64,000 nt of DNA from Amycolatopsis sp. FBCC-B4732 (GTDB lineage: Bacteria > Actinomycetota > Actinomycetes > Mycobacteriales > Pseudonocardiaceae), in assembly GCF_023008405.1 (NCBI RefSeq), contig NZ_CP095376.1, positions 5,790,001-5,854,000 on the forward strand, read 5' to 3'. Below, one piece after another: positions 49,201 through 57,469 of the stretch (positions are counted from its first letter, which is position 1; each line of letters opens with the position of its first letter). The notes under the pieces are model-generated. The model saw only the letters and a program-made list of their open reading frames with translations. It searched no databases and was not told the DNA's origin. Position numbers and translations under genes: made by a program.

Positions 49201-50159
49201 ACCCGATGGACTCCTCCATCGACCGCAAGGTGGCGGTCAACGTCCCGGCCGACCGCCCGGGCCGCGGCATCACGGCGGAGAAGCTGCACTTCCTGGCGGC
49301 GCTCCCCCGCATCGACTCGGACCAGCGCCCGGAGACGATCGGCTCGGGCGGCGTCGACCTCACGCGCCGGATTTCCGAGGCGTGGAAGGGCCCGCGCGCC
49401 CCGCAGGTCCGGCTGCTGCCGCCGGAGGTTCCGCTGGACACGCTGCCGGCGGCCCCGTCCCGCCAGGTCACGCTGGGCATCGCGGAATCGACGTTGCGCC
49501 CGGTGTACCTGGACTTCGCGGCGGACCCGCACTTCGTGGCCTTCGGCGACGTGGAGTCGGGCAAGAGCTCGCTGCTGCGCGCGATCGCCCACGGCATCAC
49601 GTCGGCCTACACCCCGGAGGAAGCGGCGATCATCGTCGCGGACTACCGGCGCGGGTTGCTCGGCGCGGTCCCGGAGCCGCACCTGCTGGGGTACGCGGGC
49701 GCGGAGGGCAAGCTGACGGACCTGATCGGCGAATGCGCGACGGCGATGCGCAACCGCCTCCCGGGCCCGTCGGTGACGCCGGAGCAGCTGCGCAACCGCT
49801 CGTGGTGGCGCGGACCGGAGCTGTTCGTGCTGGTGGACGACTACGAGCTGGTGGCCACGGTCGGGCGCAACCCGCTGCAGCCGCTGCTGGAGTTCCTGCC
49901 GCAGGCCCGCGACATCGGCCTGCACGTGATCATCGTCCGCGGCTCCGGCGGCGCCGGCCGGGCGCTGTTCGAGCCGGTGCTGCAGCGCCTGCGGGAACTG
50001 GGTTCGCCGGGCCTGATCATGTCGGGCACCAAGGACGAAGGCGCGCTGCTGGCCGACGTCAAGCCGTCACCGCAACCGCCGGGCCGCGGGACGCTGGTGT
50101 CGCGCCGGCACGGGACGGGGCTGGTCCAGGTGGCGTGGACCAAGCCGGCGGAGAGCTGA
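46233..50159 (+). CDS. eccC: type VII secretion ATPase EccC (EccCa-EccCb fused)
   Basis: 1308 residues. Two N-terminal membrane helices (about 30-75), a DUF domain, then three FtsK/SpoIIIE ATPase modules. P-loops: GATGSGKSE (Lys 477), GAPQTGKST (Lys 826) and GDVESGKSS (Lys 1111); Walker B LALIDFKGGA follows the first. EccC is the motor that recognises WXG dimers. Here the two halves split in some ESX systems are fused. Divergent from the substrate operon by 142 bp. Confidence 0.96.
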   Translation: MSLSPERPSEIVLQSPPMLPKSSSGGMVQLMMFLPMMLGMGAMSFVYIGRDGGVMTYIFGALFICAMGGMVVMSLGRGGMAKKAQINDERRDYQRYLSGLRAQVRDIADGQRAAMVAVQPDPADLWAYVESGKLWDRRPTDSQFAQVRAGTGPQRLATPLKAPQTVPLEDLDPVCSTSLKHFIRTYSTVDGLPVALSLRSFAAVTLAGRRPDVLGLTRALLCQLVAFHSPGDLRVAICVSPDRQHDWEWAKWLPHATAAGATDAVGSRRLAADSAAGLAELLGADLGERPAFSRRAASQLDLPHLVVVVDGGNAHGEPRLIGEDGRLGVTVLEVGQEHPRTYSTERLLSLHTTPDSLGMVVGDATEQRLGFLGRPDILDRGAAEALARMLTPLHTPAAVVGEKPMSSTFGLSGLLGIGDPRDTDTAVTWAPRAARDRLRIPLGVNPDGRPVELDLKESAEGGMGPHGLVIGATGSGKSELLRTLVTALAVMHSSETLNLALIDFKGGATFAGMTGLPHTCAVITNLSDDLALVDRMADALNGELLRRQELLHAAGNYASVRDYEKARADGVPLDPLPSLLVIIDEFSELLSARPEFIDLFVAIGRLGRSLGIHLLLASQRLEEGRLRGLDSHLSYRVGLRTFSAAESRAVLGVADAYHLPPVPGSAYLKADTDTLIRLKAAYVSGELPPRSTVVREDGQELGVLPFSLAPVEIPVTTEIEDAPKADGTGETIIHAMLSRLEGRGPSAHQIWLPPLNEPPTLDQLLPPLGEDAARGLCPLGWGGNGKLTIPVALVDKPFEQRRDMMWADFSGAGGHALIVGAPQTGKSTLMKDIAGMLALTHTPAEVQFFVLDMGGGALAPIAGLPHTSGYATRRDAQRCRRVVAELTTLLEQREEFFAANGIESITTFRQRRAEFTESTDGREFGDVFLFVDNWTTIRQEYEQLEEQITGLAARGLGFGIHVIVSLNQWIGVRAQLRDAIGTRFELRLGDPMDSSIDRKVAVNVPADRPGRGITAEKLHFLAALPRIDSDQRPETIGSGGVDLTRRISEAWKGPRAPQVRLLPPEVPLDTLPAAPSRQVTLGIAESTLRPVYLDFAADPHFVAFGDVESGKSSLLRAIAHGITSAYTPEEAAIIVADYRRGLLGAVPEPHLLGYAGAEGKLTDLIGECATAMRNRLPGPSVTPEQLRNRSWWRGPELFVLVDDYELVATVGRNPLQPLLEFLPQARDIGLHVIIVRGSGGAGRALFEPVLQRLRELGSPGLIMSGTKDEGALLADVKPSPQPPGRGTLVSRRHGTGLVQVAWTKPAES

Positions 50160-50160
50160 T

Positions 50161-50784
50161 TCACCGCGCGGGCGCGGTCATCTCCGTGGCGAAGCGGTAG
50201 TAGCAGACCGCGAGGTGCTTGCCCTTGTTCCAGCTGTCGGCGGTCGGCGTGACGACCTGGACGCGCACGTCCGGCAGCTGCCGGGCGTCGGCCTCGCAGC
50301 GGGCCAGGGAGCGCTGGTAGACGTCGAGGATGTCGGGCATCGGGCCCTCGCCGAGCGGAAGCACCTCGAACGCCTCACCGGTGTGCCCCTCGGTGCACGA
50401 CCGCCGCAGGACATCGGAGGCCCCGGACGCGGGCGGCGCCCAGAAGCAGTCCCCGGCGGCGAGGTCGAACCCGTGCACGCCACCCTCGGGCAGCCCGCCC
50501 TGTGCGGCTCGCTGCTGCCACCAGGCGGTCCCGGTGCTGATCTTGTACCCGAGGAACCCCATCCACCCGGCGAAGGCGACCATCCCGCAGATCACGAGGA
50601 CGAGCCCGCGCTGCCGCTGCTTTCGGATCCGCACCAGCGCGACGACGGCGAAGACCGGGGCGAGCAGGCCACCCATGAGCCCGGAGACGAGCGTGGCAAC
50701 GGCGTACCGGCTGATCGGCTGACGGCGGAGTTCGCTCCGCATGAGCTCGTCGAAGAGCTCAGGATCGTGCTGTGGCGCTGCCAT
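50161..50784 (-). CDS. DUF4190 / septum-formation-domain membrane protein
   Basis: 207 residues. Two membrane helices (YAVATLVSGLMGGLLAPVFA and GLVLVICGMVAFAGWMGFLG) form a DUF4190-like unit, then a periplasmic domain with GDCFWAPP and LRRSCTEGHTGEAFEVLPLG typical of the Septum_form family. Ends 1 bp after convergent eccC. ESX-linked function unknown. Confidence 0.72.
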   Translation of the reverse strand: MAAPQHDPELFDELMRSELRRQPISRYAVATLVSGLMGGLLAPVFAVVALVRIRKQRQRGLVLVICGMVAFAGWMGFLGYKISTGTAWWQQRAAQGGLPEGGVHGFDLAAGDCFWAPPASGASDVLRRSCTEGHTGEAFEVLPLGEGPMPDILDVYQRSLARCEADARQLPDVRVQVVTPTADSWNKGKHLAVCYYRFATEMTAPAR

Positions 50785-50838
50785 GGTTCCCCCTCGTGCC
50801 GGAGCACGAAGACTCTAACCACCCGGCCCGCGCCGGCC

Positions 50839-51105
50839 TCACCGCCCGGTCAGGCGGCCCTCGACGATCGCGTCCCACCGCGCGTTGATCACCGAGGGCT
50901 CCGCGTTCGGGGTCCACTCCGCCCCGAAGTAGGCGAGCATTTCCCGCGAGTCGGTGAAGGAGATCCCCGCTTCCTGCTGGAGCATCGCCACCAGCTGAAA
51001 GCCGCCGAGGTCCCCTCCCGCCCGTGCCTTCAGGTGGTCGAGGAGCTCCAGGAAGGGAGTCTTCGCCGCCACGAGCACGCGCAGGTCGGATTCCGCACTC
51101 GACAC
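50839..51105 (-). CDS. candidate immunity protein for the HINT toxin
   Basis: 88 residues. Starts with GTG 51105 behind GGGGAG; a GTG at 51120 overlapping the toxin stop as GTGA is an alternative giving 93 residues. Sequence is acidic and helical (FLELLDHLKARAGGDLGGFQ, LAYFGAEWTPNAEPSVINAR). I recognise no family. Immediate downstream position and small acidic character are typical of immunity genes, but this is inference. Confidence 0.55.
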   Translation of the reverse strand: MSSAESDLRVLVAAKTPFLELLDHLKARAGGDLGGFQLVAMLQQEAGISFTDSREMLAYFGAEWTPNAEPSVINARWDAIVEGRLTGR

Positions 51106-51116
51106 AAGAGCTCCCC

Positions 51117-54100
51117 TCACGGCCTGGAAAACGTAGGTGCTACGTCGGTGTACGCACCGAAACTGCCCACCAGCTTACTTCGGTCCACCGTGACCTTGGT
51201 CAACCCGTACTTGGCGCACATGTGGCCGGTGAACGTGTTGGCCGCGGCGTCCTCGAACGACATGCCGTTTCGCAGATTCGCGTTGAACGCGTCCAGGTTG
51301 CTCGGCAACTTGGTCACCCACTTCGCGTCGAACTGGCGCACGTTTTCCGCTCCGAAGTGGTTCATGACGTCCGCGAACATCTGACCACCCCGCGGGGAAT
51401 ACGCGTCGCCCTCGATGATCATCGTGAGGACGCCGTCGTTCACCTCCGCGATGATGCCCGATTTCTGTTCGGGACCGTAAACCCGGAAGTACGGCTCGCA
51501 CCCGGGCTGGCTGGCGTTGTGCACCAGCACGGGTACGTCGCCGGCCAGCACGTAGTACGTGTGCACCGCGTTGACGGTCAGGTTGTACGTCCTGGTGGTG
51601 CCCGGATGCCGGTGACCGGCGACGACGGTCGCCCGTTCGCCGCCCGCGGTTTCGAGCGACTGCCCGGGCTCGAGGTTCGCCGCCTCGGTCCACTCGTGCG
51701 CTGTGGCGTTCCAGTAGAGGTGTTTCGCGGTCGATTCGATCGACTGCGTGCCATGGCTCGTGCCGACCGTGAGGGTGGTGAAGTCGTCGTCATCGTCAGT
51801 GACGTGGACGGCTTCGACGAGATGGCGTTCCGGAGCCGAATCGGGCTCGGCGTTGGCCACGTGGTCGCCGACCGCGATGTGCTCGATCGGTTCGGTGCGC
51901 CCGTCGGCCATCAGCACCCGGGTGCCCGCCGCGAAGCTGTTGCCGGTGCACAACGGGAACCGGTTCTCGTACTCCCGTGCGATCCGGGCCAGCTCGGCGC
52001 CCTGGAGATCCGCCTGGATCGCCATTTCCGACACCTTGCCGAGCTCCGCCGCGGCTTCCGCGGCCGCGGCGTTGAACAGCCCGTCACCGCGGGCCAGCGC
52101 CTCCGCCATCATCGCCGAAAGCTCCCGGGCCCCGGTCAGCCCGAGTTCCGTTTCGGCGTTGCCGAGGAACGAAGCCAGATCGCACTCGGGGCACATCAGC
52201 GCGAGCAGCCCCGCGAGCACGAGGCCGGTCACCGACTGCCCGAGCGCCGAATCGCCGTACGGCGCGGGGCCGGGCATGAACTCGGCGTTGAGCAGGTTGC
52301 GGGGGTCGAGGCAGTTGCCCAGCTCGACGGTGCCGGGGTCGTTCAGCTGACGGCACAGCTGCTGCAGGTGGCCGAGGATGCGCTGCTGTTCGGCCGGGGT
52401 GCCGCTGAACAGCTTGATGCAGTCGTCGGTGTTCAGCGACTGCGCCACCCAGGCGGCCCGGTTGTTGCAGTCCCACGTCCGCTGGTTGATCGCGTTCTGC
52501 TTCTCCAGCTTGGCTTTGTCGGCGACGCCCTGCCAAGCCTCCTTCGCCAGTGCGGCGGCCTGTTGCGCGCTTTTGCCCGCGTCGATCGCGGCGCCGTAGG
52601 CGATGGTGGCCGAGACCGCCGCGTCCGATGCGTAACCGGCGGCGTCGTACGCCGACTGCTGCGCCCAAGCCGCCGAAGCGCTCGCCTTGTCCGCGGAGAC
52701 CGCCGCGGCCTTCGCGGCCGCCGCCGCCGTGTTCGCCGACGCCTGGGCCTGCTGCGCCGACTCCGCGGCCCGGTTGGCCGCGTCCCGCGCCTGGTTCGCG
52801 TAGGTCGCGGCTTGGGCGGCCGCGGCCGACGCCTGATCGGCGTAGTTCTGCGCGTCCTGCGCCGCGTTGCGCGCGCGGGCGGCCGCGGCCTGGGCGTCGT
52901 TCGCGTCGTGCGTCGCGGTCGCGGCGGCCGTTGCGGCCTGGGCGAGCAGGCCGTCGATCGCCGCGTTGTGCGTCGCGGTGTTCTGGTCCCGCCGGGCGGC
53001 GGTGAACTGGCCGACCGTCAGGAACTCGTGCCGCAACGTCGGCGGCCCGTCGATCGCCGCCTGCGCCGCCGCCACGACCTCGCGGGCACCCGCCGCCTTC
53101 GCCGCCGACATGACCTGGTTGACCTTGAGGTCCTCGTCGGTGCTCAGCGCGGTGTACTGCCCGGCCTCGAGGAACGCGCGCAGGGCCTGATCGGTGTTCT
53201 GGTCCAGCGCCCGCTGCGCCTGCTGCACCACGACCGTCCGGCCCGCCGTGCGCGCGGCGGCCATCAGCTGGTTGACCAGCAGCGAATCATCGGTGAAACG
53301 GCCCGGGTAGTCGCGGCTGCGCAGGAAGTCCCGGACGGCGGTGTCCGAACCGGCCAGCGCGGTCGCCGCCGCGGCCTTGAACCCGTCGGTGCCCGCCTCG
53401 CTCAGGTCGGCGAGGACGACGCGGTCGTCCTGCCCCGCGGCGGCCGCGAGACCGGTGGTGACGAAGTCGACGACCTGATCGTCCGAACCGGCCAGCGCGG
53501 CGGTCGACGCGGCCTGCGTCCACGGGCCGCCGGTGACGGCGAGATCGAGCGCGACCTTGCGCGCGTCGGTCAGCACCGTGGCCCGGGCAGTCCCGGCCGC
53601 CTGCGCCTCGGCGATCAGCCGGCTCGTCTCCGCGCTCCAGGTGCTCGCCTGGTCCACGTCCCGCCGCGGCGGGAGCGCGCGGTTCGCGTACTCGTCCAGC
53701 GCCGCCTTCGCCGCGTCGTCGGCCTGCTGGCCGGCCAGCGTGATGCGGTCGTCGTCCGCTTTGCGCGCGTCCTGGGCGATCCGGGTGGCCTGGTTGGACG
53801 CGGTGACGGCCGCGGTCGCCGCGGCGGTCGCGGCGTTCGCGTGCTGGGTCGCCTGCTCCGCCGCGTTCGCGGCGTTGCCCGCGTGTGCGGCGGCGTCCAG
53901 CGCCGCCACTTCCGCGTTGTGCGCGTCCGTGGCGGCGGCGTCGGCGGCCGTGGCGGCCTCGCCCGCGGCCTGGGACGCCTGGTGCGCCCACGCCTGGGAC
54001 GCGTTCGCGGCCGCGGCCGCGCGGTCGGCCTGCACGCGGGCTCGCGCCGCGGCGGCCTTGGCTTGCCGCGCGTCCGCGCCGGCGGCGGCGGAGCTGGTGG

Positions 54101-55370
54101 CCGCGTCCGTCGCGGCGTCGGCCGCGATCCGGGACTGCGCGGCGGCGTCCTTGGCCAGACCGCCCGCGGTCTCCGCTTGCTGGGAAACGGTTCTCGCGCT
54201 CTGCGCCGCATCCCGGGCCGCCGCCGCGCTCAAGGACGCGTCGTGGGCGATTCGGGCGGCCTCGCGGGCGGCCGCGGCCTTGTCCCGGTCACCGATCGCC
54301 AACGCCGCCGCGTCGTAGGCCCGGGAAGCCGCCCGGCCCGCTTGGGAGGCCGCCGTAGCGGCCCGCGACGCGGCGACCGCGGCGGTGTGCGCCGCGTTGG
54401 ACGCCGCGTTCGCCGCGCCCACCGCCTGCCGCGCGGTCGCCGCGGCCTGGTCGGCGGCATAGGCCGCGCGGGAAGCCGCGGCCGCGGCCTGCTCGACGTG
54501 CCCCTGCGCCGCCGCGGCGGCGTCCTTCGCGGCCTGAGCCGCCTTCTGCGCCGCGGCCGCCTCGGTCACCGCGAGATCGGACTGCCGCTTCGCCACGTCG
54601 GTTTCGCTCGCGGCCTGCACCGACGCGGCCTTCGCCGTCGCGGTCAGCTGCGCGATCGAGTCCGTCTCCGCGTCGCGCGCCTGGGCGACGGGCAGATCGA
54701 TGGCCAGGAACTGGTTGAGCGCGTCGACGGAGTTGGCGTCCAGCGCCTGCTGCGCGACCTTCTTCACCTCGGGGCCGCCGGCCGCCATGATCTGGTTGAC
54801 CTTGAGGTCCTGGTCGACCCGGAACGGCGCCTGCCAGCCGCTGTCCAGGAACGCCCGGAGCGCGTCTTCCGCGTTGGCGTCGAGCGCCTTCTGCGCGGCC
54901 TTCCTGACCTGCGGTCCTCCCGCGGCCATCACCTGGTTGACGTGCAGGTCGAGATCCGTGCCGTGCGGGGTGATCCAGCCGGTGTCCAGGAAGGTGTCGA
55001 GCGCGGCGTCGCTGTTGGCGTCCAGTGCCTGCTGGGCCGCGTTCCGCGTCGCCGGGCCGCCGTTCGCCATCACCTGGTTGACCTTGACGTCCAGGTCGAT
55101 GGACGTGTCGACGTCCTTCTGCGTGGTGAGGAACCGCGTGATGTCGGCGTCCGTGCCGGCCAGCGCGGCGGCCGCGTCCCGTTTCGTCGCCGGGCCACCG
55201 AACTGCCACAGCCGCAGGACTTTCGCGCGATCGCCGCTCGAGGACGCGGCCGCCGTCGCGGCGGCCCGGGGTGCGGCCTGCGCTTGCGGAACAAGCGACG
55301 CACCGCCCGCCAGCGAAACCGTCAAAACCGTTATCAGGGCAGCACGAAATCGCCGTCTCGCCGCACGCAT
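51117..55370 (-). CDS. Sec-exported polymorphic toxin: ALF repeats, coiled coil, HINT, C-terminal toxin
   Basis: 1417 residues. Signal peptide (ALITVLTVSLAGGASLVPQ). ALF-type repeats (VNQVMANGGPATRNAAQQAL and relatives) at about 50-215 and again about 640-830. Alanine-rich coiled coils at about 225-620 and 835-960. A PT-HINT (autoprotease) domain from Cys 1141 (CTGNSFAAGTRVLMADGRTE) to Asn 1285 (VPVLVHN). The last 132 residues are a toxin-like module with YFRVYGPEQKSGIIAEVNDG and NLDAFNANLRNGMSFEDAAA. HINT would release that module. I do not recognise the toxin's activity. Starts at ATG 55370; no close promoter identified. Confidence 0.85.
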   Translation of the reverse strand: MRAARRRFRAALITVLTVSLAGGASLVPQAQAAPRAAATAAASSSGDRAKVLRLWQFGGPATKRDAAAALAGTDADITRFLTTQKDVDTSIDLDVKVNQVMANGGPATRNAAQQALDANSDAALDTFLDTGWITPHGTDLDLHVNQVMAAGGPQVRKAAQKALDANAEDALRAFLDSGWQAPFRVDQDLKVNQIMAAGGPEVKKVAQQALDANSVDALNQFLAIDLPVAQARDAETDSIAQLTATAKAASVQAASETDVAKRQSDLAVTEAAAAQKAAQAAKDAAAAAQGHVEQAAAAASRAAYAADQAAATARQAVGAANAASNAAHTAAVAASRAATAASQAGRAASRAYDAAALAIGDRDKAAAAREAARIAHDASLSAAAARDAAQSARTVSQQAETAGGLAKDAAAQSRIAADAATDAATSSAAAGADARQAKAAAARARVQADRAAAAANASQAWAHQASQAAGEAATAADAAATDAHNAEVAALDAAAHAGNAANAAEQATQHANAATAAATAAVTASNQATRIAQDARKADDDRITLAGQQADDAAKAALDEYANRALPPRRDVDQASTWSAETSRLIAEAQAAGTARATVLTDARKVALDLAVTGGPWTQAASTAALAGSDDQVVDFVTTGLAAAAGQDDRVVLADLSEAGTDGFKAAAATALAGSDTAVRDFLRSRDYPGRFTDDSLLVNQLMAAARTAGRTVVVQQAQRALDQNTDQALRAFLEAGQYTALSTDEDLKVNQVMSAAKAAGAREVVAAAQAAIDGPPTLRHEFLTVGQFTAARRDQNTATHNAAIDGLLAQAATAAATATHDANDAQAAAARARNAAQDAQNYADQASAAAAQAATYANQARDAANRAAESAQQAQASANTAAAAAKAAAVSADKASASAAWAQQSAYDAAGYASDAAVSATIAYGAAIDAGKSAQQAAALAKEAWQGVADKAKLEKQNAINQRTWDCNNRAAWVAQSLNTDDCIKLFSGTPAEQQRILGHLQQLCRQLNDPGTVELGNCLDPRNLLNAEFMPGPAPYGDSALGQSVTGLVLAGLLALMCPECDLASFLGNAETELGLTGARELSAMMAEALARGDGLFNAAAAEAAAELGKVSEMAIQADLQGAELARIAREYENRFPLCTGNSFAAGTRVLMADGRTEPIEHIAVGDHVANAEPDSAPERHLVEAVHVTDDDDDFTTLTVGTSHGTQSIESTAKHLYWNATAHEWTEAANLEPGQSLETAGGERATVVAGHRHPGTTRTYNLTVNAVHTYYVLAGDVPVLVHNASQPGCEPYFRVYGPEQKSGIIAEVNDGVLTMIIEGDAYSPRGGQMFADVMNHFGAENVRQFDAKWVTKLPSNLDAFNANLRNGMSFEDAAANTFTGHMCAKYGLTKVTVDRSKLVGSFGAYTDVAPTFSRP

Positions 55371-55602
55371 TTCAGGTTTCCCCCCTGTTTAACCCGCCCC
55401 CACGAACAGAGCCGCCGGCCCCATTCGCCCGCTGGGGACATTAACGGCCCGGGCAGGTGCCATCAACGGCCAAATGGTCGTGATCGACATCACAACGACC
55501 GCTCTGACCTTGATGCCTTAGCCTCACCACGCCCCACCTTCCGACGAAATAATGTCGGATTTGGGACGAAAGTCTGCTTGTTTAATCGAAGAGGGGGAAT
55601 TC

Positions 55603-56133
55603 ATGCGCGCGCTCAACCGGACAATTCTGGTTATCGCCGCCGCCGGTATCGCCGGAACGGCCGGGGTGCTCACCGCACAGGGGTCCGAGATCGCGGCGAG
55701 TGACCAGCCGCCGTCGGTGGTCGAGGACTACAGCTACCCCGGTGCGGCGGCGCTCCTCGCCACCGACCACGTCCAGCTGATCAGCGGTGACGGGCACATC
55801 GTGTACACGCCCTGCCCCACCGGGCAGGACACCGTCGGCGTCATCCAGGTGAAGACGACCGAAGCCGTCGGCCAGTCGCTCAACGGCCGGGTCTGCTTCA
55901 AGGTCCTGGGCACGGGCGGCGAGTTGACCATGAAGATCCCGGCCGTGTACGCCATCCGCTCCGACGGCCTGTCCGCGGGACAGGGGCACAAGCTCAAGGC
56001 GTCGCTGACCACCGACGCCGGGGTCCACTCGAGCGTCGACGTCCCGTCCGACGGCATCACCCAGGTCGGCGTGGGCGCGGACCCGAACGGCGACCCGACG
56101 ACGCTGCTGGAACTGGTCGCCACGGCCCCCTGA
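55603..56133 (+). CDS. secreted hypothetical protein
   Basis: 176 residues. Signal peptide (TILVIAAAGIAGTAGVLTAQ); mature part beta-rich with two cysteines (VYTPCPTGQ and GRVCFKV), likely one disulfide. ATG 55603 has GAGGGGG 5 bp upstream. Divergent from the toxin gene; the 232-bp gap between them shows nothing else I can name. Function unknown. Confidence 0.7.
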   Translation: MRALNRTILVIAAAGIAGTAGVLTAQGSEIAASDQPPSVVEDYSYPGAAALLATDHVQLISGDGHIVYTPCPTGQDTVGVIQVKTTEAVGQSLNGRVCFKVLGTGGELTMKIPAVYAIRSDGLSAGQGHKLKASLTTDAGVHSSVDVPSDGITQVGVGADPNGDPTTLLELVATAP

Positions 56134-56252
56134 GCACCGTCGGCGACTTACCGACTTCGGTAGGTACCCGGGAACCTCCCACGAACTTACGTTTGTGCTC
56201 GTCGCCCGGTTTCGGGGCCGACATCCGGATCACCTGGCCGAAGGGCATTTTC

Positions 56253-56957
56253 ATGCGAATGTCGAGGGCTGTTGCCGCGGTGGGTGCTGCCGCCGCGGCG
56301 CTGAGCGTGGTCTCAGCGGGGGTTGCGGACGCCCAGCAGGACATCATCGGCGGGAGCACCGTCTCCTCCGCGCCGTGGGGCGCCCAGATCTACTGGAACA
56401 ACGTCACCACCTACGGCGGCTTCGAGTGCTCGGGGACGATCATCGCCCCGCAGTGGGTGCTCACCGCCCAGCACTGCCTCAACTCGCCTGGCATGCACGT
56501 CAAGGTCGGCAACGTGACGCTCCAGCAGGGCACGAACGCCAACGTCGACCAGCAGAAGGCGTCGCCGAACGGGGACATCGCGCTGCTGCACCTGACGACC
56601 GCGGTGAACACCACGTACATGAAGCTCGGCACCGGTAACCCGCCCACCGGTTCGACCAACCAGATCTACGGCTGGGGTCGCACGCAGGGCAGCAGCCCGC
56701 CCTCGAGCACCCTCAAGACCGCCAACGTCCGCGTGACCGGCACGAGCACGGACGCGTTCGGCGGCACCGCCATCGCCAGCCAGGGCGTCAACGGCTCGGC
56801 GTGGCACGGCGACTCGGGTGGCCCGCAGCTCTCCGGCGGCCTCCAGGTCGGCGTCTGCTCCACGGGCAGCAACTCCGGTTCGAACCCGCAGGGCACGCAG
56901 AACTACGCGAGCATCGCGTCGAGCCGCAGCTGGATCCGCACGACGGCCGGCGTCTGA
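56253..56957 (+). CDS. secreted trypsin-like serine protease
   Basis: 234 residues, S1A family. Signal peptide (AVAAVGAAAAALSVVSAGVA), activation-type IIGGSTV, catalytic His in LTAQHCLN, Asp in NGDIALLHL, Ser in HGDSGGPQL; disulfide cysteines present. Probable extracellular digestive or regulatory protease. ATG 56253 follows GAAGGGC. Confidence 0.93.
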   Translation: MRMSRAVAAVGAAAAALSVVSAGVADAQQDIIGGSTVSSAPWGAQIYWNNVTTYGGFECSGTIIAPQWVLTAQHCLNSPGMHVKVGNVTLQQGTNANVDQQKASPNGDIALLHLTTAVNTTYMKLGTGNPPTGSTNQIYGWGRTQGSSPPSSTLKTANVRVTGTSTDAFGGTAIASQGVNGSAWHGDSGGPQLSGGLQVGVCSTGSNSGSNPQGTQNYASIASSRSWIRTTAGV

Positions 56958-57012
56958 CCCGCCCGGACCGGCCTCTCCGCCCGGGAGGCCGGTCCGAGGC
57001 ATACTCGCCGTC

Positions 57013-57456
57013 ATGGAGTTCCGCACCGAAGTGCTGCTCGGCGGCAAGACCGCGACCGGCCTGCCGGTCCCCGACGACGTCGTCGAGGCGCTGGGCGCCG
57101 GCAAGAAGCCCGCGGTCACGGTGACGCTCGGCGGCCACACCTACCGCACGACGGTCGCCAGCCGCGGCGGGCGGTTCCTGGTCCCGCTCAGCGCGGAGAA
57201 CCGCGAGAAGGCCGGCGTCGCGGCGGGCGACGAGGTGACGGTCGGGATCGCCCTCGACACCGCCCCGCGCGAACTGGAGATCCCGCCGGACCTGGCGGCC
57301 GCGCTGGCGGCGGACGACACCGCCCGGGCCCGGTTCGAAAGCCTTTCCTACAGCGCGAAACAGCGGTTCGTGCTGCCGATCGGCCAGGCGAAGACCGAGG
57401 AGACCCGGCAGCGGCGCGTGGCCAAGGTGATCACGGACCTGCGCGCCGGCAAGTGA
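57013..57456 (+). CDS. YdeI/OmpD-associated, DUF1905-domain protein
   Basis: 147 residues. FRTEVLLGGKTATGLPVPDD (DUF1905-like beta barrel) and C-terminal LSYSAKQRFVLPIGQAKTEE, the YdeI/OmpD-associated motif. The biochemical role is not settled. A CATACT -10 (57000-57005) 7 bp before the ATG suggests a leaderless mRNA. Ends 13 bp before convergent AMP-ligase gene. Confidence 0.85.
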   Translation: MEFRTEVLLGGKTATGLPVPDDVVEALGAGKKPAVTVTLGGHTYRTTVASRGGRFLVPLSAENREKAGVAAGDEVTVGIALDTAPRELEIPPDLAAALAADDTARARFESLSYSAKQRFVLPIGQAKTEETRQRRVAKVITDLRAGK

Positions 57457-57469
57457 CACGCACCCACCG

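Noticed and set aside
46068..49925. 1285-codon minus-strand frame over eccC
   Set aside because: Antisense to EccC, whose three P-loops are certain; the frame is a high-GC shadow with no motif.
51024..55703. 1559-codon plus-strand frame over the toxin gene
   Set aside because: Gly/Arg-rich shadow of the Ala-rich coiled coils; the minus strand has signal peptide, ALF repeats and HINT.
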